From: an uncultured Collinsella sp.
GTDB taxonomy: Bacteria > Actinomycetota > Coriobacteriia > Coriobacteriales > Coriobacteriaceae
Reading direction: 5' to 3'
Length of the DNA: 5,458 nt
Assembly: GCA_900555765.1 (NCBI GenBank)
Contig: USMA01000088.1
Span: 1 to 5,458 of the forward strand
This document shows positions 1-5,458 of this stretch, piece by piece. Below the pieces are notes generated by a model. The model made no database searches, had not been told where the DNA came from, and saw only the letters and a list, made by a program, of their open reading frames with translations. Both the position numbers and the translations under genes were made by a program. Within the stretch, counting starts at the first letter, position 1; each line of letters opens with the position of its first letter.

Positions 1-1249
1 ATGCCTGGAGACCGCGCTGGCCTGGGTGCGCTTTGAGGGCCTGGAGCTGGTGTTTTCGCAGTCTGCGCAGCTTAACGTGCTCGACTACCGCCTGCTGTAC
101 GTGGTACTGATCGGCACGCTGTATGGGCTCGATTTTGGCCTGGTTGCGGCGCTGCTGGCGTCGGTGGGTTTGGCCGCGAGCTACTTTACTCAGTACGGTT
201 ATACCTTCCAGGGTCTCTTTTACGAGCCGTCCAACTGGCTGCCGTTTATTGCGTACTTTGTGGTGGGTGCCGTGTGCGGCTATGTGCAGCTGCGCAACAG
301 CGAAGCCATTAGGGCGGAGCGCGATTTAAACGAGCTCGTGCGTAATCGCAATACGTTCCTCACACAGCTTTACCACGACGCGATCGAGGACAAGCGCGCG
401 TACAGGCGCCAGATTGTGGGTCGCCACGACAGCTTTGGCAAGATCTTTGCCGTGACGCAGGAGCTCGACGTACTCAACCCACGCGACATCTATCGCAAGT
501 GCTGCGAGCTTCTGGGCGAGATCCTCGAGAACGATTCGGTGGCGATCTACCATGTTTCGGGCGGGGCATTTGCACGCCTGGTGGCAGCAAGTCCCGCGAT
601 TGCCGAAGATGCCGCACGCTCGCTCACGCTTGAGCAGCTTGCACCTCTTTTGGGCGACGGGGGTCGTTCGAACCTGTGGGTGAACCGCGAGCTGACGCCG
701 GGGCTTCCCATGTTTGGATACACGATCGTGCGCGAAGGGGCACCCGCCGTGTTGATCTTTGTGCGTAGTGCGGCCGAAAACCAAATGACCCTCTATTATC
801 AAAACCTGTTCCGCATCTTGTGCGGCCTGGTCGAAAGCGCGCTGGGCCGTGCCTTTGACTATGAGGCGGTGGCACAGGATAAACGCTGCGTTGATGGCAC
901 TTGCGTGCTCAAGCAGGCCGCCTTTGGCCAAGAGCTCGCGGCGGAGCAGGCGCTGGCAGATAGCAAGATGGGGAGTTTTTTGCTCCTGCGCGTGGTACCG
1001 GGCATGGAGCCTGTCGGCGAGCTGGTGGGCGCAATTGGGTCGACAATCCGCGAGAGCGACGCGGCAGGCTTGGTCGACGGCGATGTGCTCTACCTGCTTA
1101 TGCGCCAGGCAAAGGCGTGCGATCTGCCCATTATCCGCGAGCGCCTGAGCGAAAAGCAGATTGAGGTGGAGCCCGTCGACGGCGAGGATATCGTGGCGCT
1201 GTTGCAGCACATCTCTTACACCGGTGACGGTGAGGGGGGTGCCGCTTGA
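1..1249 (+). CDS. pelD: PelD-like membrane c-di-GMP receptor with GAF and degenerate GGDEF domains (5' end outside window)
   Basis: The reading frame is open from position 2 (first codon TGC) to the TGA at 1247-1249, so the true start lies upstream; the GTG at 26 is only the first start-like codon. Residues are numbered from that GTG. Hydrophobic helices at about 20-54 and 69-90 (two or three passes) lead into a charged linker, likely coiled coil, at about 92-128. A GAF-like domain follows at about 133-285, then a degenerate GGDEF-like domain at about 288-398. In the last domain RESD (342-345) is followed after five residues by DGDVL (351-355), which is the inhibitory-site-to-GGDEF spacing of diguanylate cyclases. 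The GGDEF signature is lost, so this should be a c-di-GMP receptor and not an enzyme. PelD is known to activate Pel synthesis in the inner membrane on binding c-di-GMP, and the downstream pelE/pelA/pelF/pelG order supports the call. From memory, some Firmicute homologues carry an N-terminal epimerase-like domain; whether this one does cannot be seen. Confidence 0.85.
   Translation, partial: CLETALAWVRFEGLELVFSQSAQLNVLDYRLLYVVLIGTLYGLDFGLVAALLASVGLAASYFTQYGYTFQGLFYEPSNWLPFIAYFVVGAVCGYVQLRNSEAIRAERDLNELVRNRNTFLTQLYHDAIEDKRAYRRQIVGRHDSFGKIFAVTQELDVLNPRDIYRKCCELLGEILENDSVAIYHVSGGAFARLVAASPAIAEDAARSLTLEQLAPLLGDGGRSNLWVNRELTPGLPMFGYTIVREGAPAVLIFVRSAAENQMTLYYQNLFRILCGLVESALGRAFDYEAVAQDKRCVDGTCVLKQAAFGQELAAEQALADSKMGSFLLLRVVPGMEPVGELVGAIGSTIRESDAAGLVDGDVLYLLMRQAKACDLPIIRERLSEKQIEVEPVDGEDIVALLQHISYTGDGEGGAA
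1049..1090 (+). other. RxxD c-di-GMP site and degenerate GGDEF signature in PelD
   Basis: Codons 1049-1060 read R-E-S-D. After five codons (A-A-G-L-V), 1076-1090 read D-G-D-V-L, in the place of GGDEF. The spacing equals that of the classical I-site upstream of GGDEF. In PelD proteins that bind c-di-GMP, the RxxD arginine and aspartate contact the ligand. Actual binding here is inferred from the motif only. Confidence 0.7.
1232..1239 (+). promoter_or_regulatory. Ribosome binding site for pelE-like gene, supporting a TTG start
   Basis: A purine-rich GAGGGGGG run ends 6 bases before the TTG at 1246-1248. It lies inside the end of the pelD-like gene and supports the unusual TTG start, which overlaps the pelD stop as TTGA. 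The next in-frame ATG, at 1318, would cut off the first transmembrane helix. Confidence 0.65.
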
Positions 1250-2151
1250 TCTCGCTTGTCGTTGCTGCCGTCTTGCTGCTGATTCATGCGCTGGTTTGCC
1301 TGGTGCTGTGGACGCTCATGAAGTTGGGCCTGCTGCCGGTGCGCGGGCACATGCTGCCTGTGATAGTGCTGGTGCCGCTGTGGGGCCCGTTGCTGGTGGT
1401 TCTGCTATCGGTCTGCAGCGCGGTGTTTGGCGAGGGACTGAATGAGTCTGCGCTGGAGTCGCTGCGCTTCAACGACGACCTGCATCGCAGCATCTTAGTG
1501 CACGAACGTGATGCCGATGCAGGCGTGATCCCGCTCGAGGAGGCGCTCATCGTCAACGACCCGGCAGACCGGCGCCGCCTAATGCTCTCCATGCTCACCG
1601 AGGAGCCCGACGCGTACCTGGCGCAGCTGCAGGCGGCTAAGCTTAACGACGACGTTGAGGTGGCTCACTATGCCGCGACGGCGGTGGCGCAGATCTCCAA
1701 GGAGTCCGACCTTAAACTGCAGCAGCTGGAGCGTGCCTTTAAGACGGACCCGAGCGCGCAAAACCTCAACGAATACTGCGATTTTCTTGGTGTATACTTG
1801 GGCTCGGGCTTGGCTGAGGGGCGCGTGGCTCAGATTCAACGCCAACAGTACGCGCGCTTGCTTGCGCGTCGCTGCGAGCGCGAGGACACCCTTGAGCTTC
1901 GCATTCGATACGCGACGGCGCTGGCCGATGTCGGACAGATCGACGAGGCGCAGGCCGTGACCGACCAGCTGGTGCTCGACGTGCCCGAGGAGCAGGAGGT
2001 TTGGATGCTTTGCCTGCGCCTGGCGGTGATGCGCCGCGACGGTGACGAGGTCCACCGCGTGATCGATGCGATTGACAAACAGCATGTATACTTGAGCGCC
2101 GCCAACCGCGAGGAACTGGCGTTTTGGCGCAACGGAGAGGAGGCCCGATGA
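1246..2151 (+). CDS. pelE: PelE-like membrane-anchored helical-repeat protein
   Basis: This encodes 301 residues from a TTG start that overlaps the upstream stop (TTGA), with a good ribosome binding site at 1232-1239. Two hydrophobic helices at about residues 2-26 and 35-60 form a membrane hairpin. The rest (about 65-301) is a soluble, Ala/Leu/Glu-rich helical region of TPR or HEAT-like character, including the segment DDVEVAHYAATAV (about 133-145) and a TPR-like pair of helices near 215-250. No enzyme motif is visible. PelE of the Pel system is known as a membrane protein with a TPR domain that contacts PelD and helps assemble the synthase complex. The gene lies between the PelD-like and DUF2194 genes, as in Gram-positive pel clusters. 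The name rests on topology plus position, since repeat proteins diverge quickly. It ends in an ATGA overlap with the next gene. Confidence 0.78.
   Translation: MISLVVAAVLLLIHALVCLVLWTLMKLGLLPVRGHMLPVIVLVPLWGPLLVVLLSVCSAVFGEGLNESALESLRFNDDLHRSILVHERDADAGVIPLEEALIVNDPADRRRLMLSMLTEEPDAYLAQLQAAKLNDDVEVAHYAATAVAQISKESDLKLQQLERAFKTDPSAQNLNEYCDFLGVYLGSGLAEGRVAQIQRQQYARLLARRCEREDTLELRIRYATALADVGQIDEAQAVTDQLVLDVPEEQEVWMLCLRLAVMRRDGDEVHRVIDAIDKQHVYLSAANREELAFWRNGEEAR
2134..2143 (+). promoter_or_regulatory. Ribosome binding site for the DUF2194/PelA-like gene
   Basis: GGAGAGGAGG ends 4 bases before the ATG at 2148. It fixes the start at 2148, with the ATGA overlap on the pelE stop, in preference to the in-frame ATG at 2124, which lacks this placement and sits deeper in pelE. 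Confidence 0.7.
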
Positions 2152-3512
2152 GCGTGGTGCAGCATATCCGCGACCGTGCGGGCCATTTTCGCTGGATGGG
2201 GCTGCTTGTGGTGTGGGCGGTCTTTATTGCCATGGCGGCCGTGCTGCTGGTGGAGCGCGCCGGCGTGCAGTACAGTGCGGGCCAGCATAAGCTGGGGATG
2301 CTTGCCGCCAACGATGCGGTGCCGGCTTCCTCCGCAATATTTGGCCAAAAGCCCACGTGCCTGGTCATTACCGATTCCGACCAAGCTGGCGTCGAGGACG
2401 TAAAGGAGCAGTTTGACCAGATCCTGCTCGACATGAAGATCGCGCACCGCGACGTGGACCTTGCCCTGGACGGCGTGGATGCCATTCCCTCGCTGACCTC
2501 CTTCGATCGCGTGATTTTGCTCATGCCGTCGCTCGATGGGCTCGGTACGCACCTGAGTGACATTATGAGTTGGGTGAGTGCCGGTGGTTCGCTTATGCTC
2601 GCCATGCCTCCGGATAACTCGAGCTATCTGCAAGTAATTGCCCCCAAGCTTGGCATTGAATCGGCCGGATATGACTATGTAAAAGCCGAAAGCATTGTGC
2701 CGAGCGAGGACTTTATGCTGGGCGGGGGAGAGCGCTACGAGCTCTCGGACCCCTTCGATTCGTCGCTTTCGGTTTCGCTGCGCGAGACGGCTCGTGTGTG
2801 GGCTAAGACCGGCGATGCGGGCGCCCCGCTCATTTGGTCGAATGACTGCGGTAGCGGGCGCACCGTGGTATGCAATATCGGTATCTATGACAAGGTTATG
2901 CGCGGTTTTTACGCCGCGGCGATCAGCCTGCTGGGCGATGCCACGGCCTATCCGGTCATCAACAGCGCCGTTTTCTACCTAGACGACTTTCCCAGCCCCG
3001 TGCCCTCGGGCGATGGCACCTACATCAAGCGCGACTACGGGCTTTCCATTGCCGATTTTTACACCAAGGTTTGGTGGCCCGATCTGCAAAAGCTCGCGCA
3101 AAAATATGGCATTCGCTTTACCGGCGTGATGATCGAAAACTACGAGGACGCGGTCAACCAGACCGAGCCCGCGCGCCAGGCCGATACCACGCAGTTCCGC
3201 TACTTTGGCGGCATGCTGCTGCAGATGGGCGGAGAGCTGGGCTTTCACGGCTACAACCATCAGCCTCTGGCGCTCTGGGATACCGACTATGGCAAGCTGT
3301 ACGACTACAAGACGTGGAAGAACGAGGAAACGCTCGTCGCGTCGCTCAACGAGCTCATCGCCTTTCAGGACGAGGTGCTGCCCAACGCGCACGGCTCGGG
3401 CTATGTGCCACCGTCGAATATCCTTTCGGCCCGTGCGCGCAAGCTTATTGGCACCGACGTTCCGCGCATTAAGACCATCGCCAGTACGTATTTTGAGGAT
3501 GGCACCGTCTAG
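2148..3512 (+). CDS. PelA-deacetylase-like DUF2194 protein, N-terminal part, ended by a premature amber codon
   Basis: The start at 2148 has a strong ribosome binding site and overlaps the pelE stop. The frame stops at TAG 3510-3512 after 454 residues, but the same frame runs on to 4028; without the stop the protein would be 626 residues, about the usual length for DUF2194 proteins as I recall. Residues 17-36 are a single membrane anchor or uncleaved signal. About 50-190 resembles a Rossmann/glutamine-amidotransferase-like (ThuA-like) fold with strands such as CLVITDSD and VILLMPSLD. About 270 to the stop is a polysaccharide deacetylase (CE4/NodB-like) domain: paired aspartates D279-D280 in YLDDFPSP and the metal-binding pair H367/H371 in HGYNH, the H-x3-H spacing seen in Pel/CE4 deacetylases. 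The family role is extracytoplasmic N-deacetylation of the Pel polymer. Cutting here should leave the domain unfinished, so the product is probably inactive unless the stop is read through or is a sequencing error. Confidence 0.85.
   Translation: MSVVQHIRDRAGHFRWMGLLVVWAVFIAMAAVLLVERAGVQYSAGQHKLGMLAANDAVPASSAIFGQKPTCLVITDSDQAGVEDVKEQFDQILLDMKIAHRDVDLALDGVDAIPSLTSFDRVILLMPSLDGLGTHLSDIMSWVSAGGSLMLAMPPDNSSYLQVIAPKLGIESAGYDYVKAESIVPSEDFMLGGGERYELSDPFDSSLSVSLRETARVWAKTGDAGAPLIWSNDCGSGRTVVCNIGIYDKVMRGFYAAAISLLGDATAYPVINSAVFYLDDFPSPVPSGDGTYIKRDYGLSIADFYTKVWWPDLQKLAQKYGIRFTGVMIENYEDAVNQTEPARQADTTQFRYFGGMLLQMGGELGFHGYNHQPLALWDTDYGKLYDYKTWKNEETLVASLNELIAFQDEVLPNAHGSGYVPPSNILSARARKLIGTDVPRIKTIASTYFEDGTV
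3510..3512 (+). other. In-frame amber (TAG) codon splitting the deacetylase gene
   Basis: The frame set by the ATG at 2148 reads D-G-T-V-stop-P-H-V-Q-E. Both flanks read in the same frame, so no frameshift is needed: one base substitution explains the stop (for example TAC or TAT for Tyr, CAG for Gln, or TGG for Trp). It falls at codon 455 of an expected 626. No other gene in the window ends in TAG (three TGA, one TAA). Confidence 0.9.
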
Positions 3513-4028
3513 CCCCATGTGCAGGAGATAGGCGAGGCGCGCGATGGCATTGTGGAGCAGCCACGTATTGTCTCGGGCGGCATGGTCAACGATTCCTATA
3601 TGCGTCTGGCAGCCGTGTCCGAGCTCAACATGCACTACGTGAGTACGCACTTTATGCACCCGGATGATCTGCTCGATCCCGATCGCGGCGCCAAGGAGGG
3701 CTGGGAGGTCTACAAGGGCGGTCTGACCAACTACCTGGAGTGGCTTACCAAGTCTGCGCCCGACCTGCGGCGCCAGACCGGTTCGGAATGCTCGGGCGCC
3801 ATCCAGCGCTTTTCGTCCGTGACGGTGAGCGTGGATACAAGTGCGGATGCCTGGACGCTCAGCCTGGGCAATTTCCACGACGAGGCGTGGCTCATGTTCC
3901 GCGCCAACAACGGTGAGCCCGGTGCAGTCACGGGTGGCGAGATTACGCATCTGACGGGCGACCTGTACCTGGTCAAAGCCACGGACAAGACGGTGACCAT
4001 TGCACGCAAGGAGGGTGGCGACAAATGA
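3513..4028 (+). pseudogene. DUF2194/PelA-deacetylase-like gene, C-terminal part cut off by the amber codon
   Basis: This is the continuation of the gene starting at 2148, in the same frame and ending at TGA 4026-4028 (171 codons). It begins mid-domain and has no convincing start: the GTG at 3519 has no Shine-Dalgarno sequence in front of it, because upstream lies the body of the same domain. It keeps the end of the deacetylase barrel, including THFMHPDDL with histidines at codons 501 and 504 of the joined protein. After this comes a segment ending near SGAIQRFSSV, then a beta-rich tail of about 75 residues. Third positions stay GC-rich and there is no further stop, so decay, if real, is recent. 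If translated alone it would lack the membrane anchor, D279/D280 and H367/H371, and could not work as a deacetylase. Confidence 0.75.
4008..4014 (+). promoter_or_regulatory. Ribosome binding site for pelF
   Basis: A perfect AAGGAGG lies 10 bases before the ATG at 4025, inside the last codons of the DUF2194 gene. This strong site could let pelF be translated even if ribosomes leave at the upstream amber codon. Confidence 0.75.
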
Positions 4029-5440
4029 GAATCTGCTTGGTACTCGAGGGTTGCTACCCCTATGTGCACGGCGGCGTGTCCACCTGGATGCACGGCTACA
4101 TACAGGCCATGCCCGAGCACGAGTTTGTGCTGTGGGTGATTGGCGCGCATGCTGTCGACCGCGGCAAGTTTGTCTACGAGCTGCCCGGCAACGTGGTCGA
4201 GGTGCACGAGGTGTTTCTGGACGACGCCCTGCGCCTATCGGGCGAGCAAGAAGAGGCCGACTTTAACGCCCGCGAGCGCGAGGCGCTGCGCCGCCTGGTG
4301 TCGCTCTCCAATCCGGACTGGGACGTGCTATTCGATATCTTCCAGCGCCGTCGCGTGCATCCGCTCTCGTTTTTGCAGAGTCGCGCCTTTATGGATATCT
4401 TTCGCGACGTGTGCCTGGCCGAGTACCCATACACGCCCTTTGCCGATGCATTCCACACCATGCGCTCCATGCTGCTGCCCGTGCTCTACCTTCTGGGCAG
4501 CGAGGTGCCGGTGGCCGATGTGTACCACGCCATCTCGACCGGCTACGGTGGCCTGCTCGCCTGCCTGGGCTCAAGCGTTCACCATGCGCCGGTGCTGCTG
4601 ACCGAGCATGGCATCTATACTCGCGAACGCGAGGAAGAGATCATTCGCGCTGACTGGGTGGTGCCGTCGTTTAAGGACCGCTGGATCCGCTTTTTCTACC
4701 TGCTTTCGGAGGAGATCTACCGTCGCGCCTTCCGCGTGACCAGTTTGTTCCATAACGCCCGCAAGACGCAGATCGATATGGGCTGCGATGCGGACAAATG
4801 CCTGGTCATCCCCAACGGCATCCAGTTCGACCGCTTTAAGGACATTCCCTTAAAGCCCGATGACGGCTGGGTGGACATTGGCGCGGTGGTGCGCCTGGCG
4901 CCCATCAAGGACGTCAAGACCATGATCTACGCTTTCTTTGAGCTGGCCTCCCGGGTACCCAACGTCCGTCTCCACATCATTGGCGGCGTGGACGATGAGG
5001 GTTACGCCAACGAGTGCTATGCGCTGGTGGAGCAATTGCAGATCAAAAATCTGCTCTTCACCGGCCGTGTGGACGTGGTGCAGTATATGCAGAAACTGGA
5101 TTTCACCATCCTCACCAGCATCTCGGAGGGGCAGCCACTCTCGGTGCTGGAATCCATGGCGGCCCGCCGCCCCTGCGTGACCACCGAGGTGGGCTGCTGC
5201 CGGGAGCTGCTGGAGGGCGCCCCCGGGGACACCTTTGGCATTGCGGGCTACTGCGTGCCGCCCATGTACCGCCAGGGCCTGGCCGACGCTATGGAAAAGA
5301 TGTGCGCCAGCCGTGCCCGCCGGGAGGAGATGGGCCGCATTGGACAGAGACGAGTGGACGCCTACTTCCACCACGAGCAGATGCTGGCCAACTACCAGAA
5401 AATGTACGACGAAACCGCAAAAGAATATCACTTGGAGTAA
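4025..5440 (+). CDS. pelF: PelF, GT4-family glycosyltransferase of Pel polysaccharide synthesis
   Basis: This encodes 471 residues from ATG 4025 (ATGA overlap, strong ribosome binding site) to TAA 5438-5440. PelF is the cytosolic, nucleotide-sugar-dependent transferase thought to build the GalNAc/GalN-type Pel chain and hand it to PelG for export. The N-terminus has the PelF-family opening (DUF3492) with ICLVLEGCYPYVHGGVSTW, where the Gly-rich loop G16-G17-V-S-T-W is typical. The GT4 C-terminal half shows PNGIQFDRF (about 260-268), R290 and K295 in VVRLAPIKD (the usual phosphate-contacting Arg and Lys), and the E-x7-E motif with E368 and E376 in SEGQPLSVLE. There is no membrane segment, as expected. 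The protein looks complete with all key residues. Codon choice changes after about 4945 (AAA for Lys, CGG for Arg), so the 3' third may have another origin. Confidence in the family is high; the exact sugar is family knowledge only. Confidence 0.93.
   Translation: MRICLVLEGCYPYVHGGVSTWMHGYIQAMPEHEFVLWVIGAHAVDRGKFVYELPGNVVEVHEVFLDDALRLSGEQEEADFNAREREALRRLVSLSNPDWDVLFDIFQRRRVHPLSFLQSRAFMDIFRDVCLAEYPYTPFADAFHTMRSMLLPVLYLLGSEVPVADVYHAISTGYGGLLACLGSSVHHAPVLLTEHGIYTREREEEIIRADWVVPSFKDRWIRFFYLLSEEIYRRAFRVTSLFHNARKTQIDMGCDADKCLVIPNGIQFDRFKDIPLKPDDGWVDIGAVVRLAPIKDVKTMIYAFFELASRVPNVRLHIIGGVDDEGYANECYALVEQLQIKNLLFTGRVDVVQYMQKLDFTILTSISEGQPLSVLESMAARRPCVTTEVGCCRELLEGAPGDTFGIAGYCVPPMYRQGLADAMEKMCASRARREEMGRIGQRRVDAYFHHEQMLANYQKMYDETAKEYHLE
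5434..5437 (+). promoter_or_regulatory. Ribosome binding site for pelG
   Basis: GGAG, embedded in the last codons of pelF, ends 6 bases before the ATG at 5444. Confidence 0.55.
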
Positions 5441-5443
5441 CAC

Positions 5444-5458
5444 ATGGCAGGAATTGGA
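5444..5458 (+). CDS. pelG: Start of PelG-like polysaccharide exporter (first five codons only)
   Basis: ATG at 5444 opens a frame M-A-G-I-G that runs off the end of the window, 3 bases after the pelF stop and behind a GGAG site. PelG proteins, multi-pass membrane transporters of the MOP/flippase type, usually begin with this MAGIG-type opening and follow pelF directly. The call rests on five residues plus position, so it is likely but not proven from this window. Confidence 0.65.

Noticed and set aside
1..36. ATG at position 1 as a gene start
   Set aside because: That frame hits TGA at 34-36 after 11 codons. The frame beginning at base 2 is the real pelD frame.
326..1210. Open minus-strand frame of 294 codons opposite pelD
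   Set aside because: It is a shadow of the plus-strand gene: His/Arg/Ala-rich, without family features or a ribosome binding site in context. Other minus-strand frames (for example 1836-2633 and 4850-5443) were rejected for the same reason.
1791..2094. TGTATACTTG occurring at 1791-1800 and 2085-2094
   Set aside because: Both copies encode Val-Tyr-Leu in the pelE frame. A ten-base match of this kind is explained by shared codons and there is no wider repeat.
3510..3512. Pyrrolysine or another programmed recoding of TAG
   Set aside because: No nearby stem-loop stood out by eye, no pyl gene is in view, and the likely host group is not known to me for amber recoding. A point mutation is simpler, but the idea is not excluded by sequence alone.
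2979..3950. Long open frame on the minus strand (323 codons) opposite the DUF2194 gene, including the region over the amber codon
   Set aside because: GC-rich genes often leave long open antisense frames. The translated product has no recognisable motif, and the plus strand carries clear deacetylase motifs on both sides of the stop.
3519..4028. A separate small gene starting at GTG 3519
   Set aside because: No Shine-Dalgarno sequence precedes it, it is in the same frame as the upstream gene, and its sequence reads as the second part of the same deacetylase domain.

Overview
The window is wall-to-wall coding on the + strand. It looks like an internal slice of a Gram-positive-type Pel exopolysaccharide operon, in the order pelD-like (5' end outside the window), pelE-like, pelA-deacetylase-like (DUF2194), pelF, and the first five codons of pelG. 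The genes are translationally coupled: a TTGA overlap at 1246-1249, ATGA overlaps at 2148-2151 and 4025-4028, and a 3-base gap before the ATG at 5444. No promoter, terminator, RNA gene, CRISPR array or mobile element is visible. No stretch over 300 bases lacks a gene, apart from the debatable reading frame behind a premature stop (3513-4028).

Organism: GC content is high. Third positions are mostly G or C, with CGC for Arg, AAG for Lys and GTG for Val. The operon lacks the outer-membrane components (PelB, PelC) of the Gram-negative system. This fits a high-GC Gram-positive gut-type bacterium such as a member of the Coriobacteriia (Collinsella/Olsenella-like). That placement is an inference from composition and gene order, not a database match.

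How the genes work together (family knowledge): PelD is the membrane receptor that switches on synthesis when it binds c-di-GMP. PelE is a membrane-anchored repeat protein that joins it in a scaffold. PelF is the cytosolic GT4 glycosyltransferase that polymerises the sugar, PelG is the multi-pass membrane transporter, and the DUF2194/PelA deacetylase-like protein modifies the exported polymer. The visible PelD keeps an RxxD motif exactly five residues before a degenerate GGDEF position, so the c-di-GMP site may be intact although the protein cannot be a cyclase.

Two things stand out. First, the deacetylase gene has an in-frame TAG at 3510-3512, and the same frame continues with recognisable family sequence to 4028. 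The gene is therefore split by a single nonsense codon inside its catalytic domain. Second, codon choice changes in the last third of pelF, from about 4945 onward: AAA replaces AAG for Lys, and CGG, CGA and AGA appear for Arg. This suggests a recombination junction or an assembly join. The system itself is a known type, not a new one.
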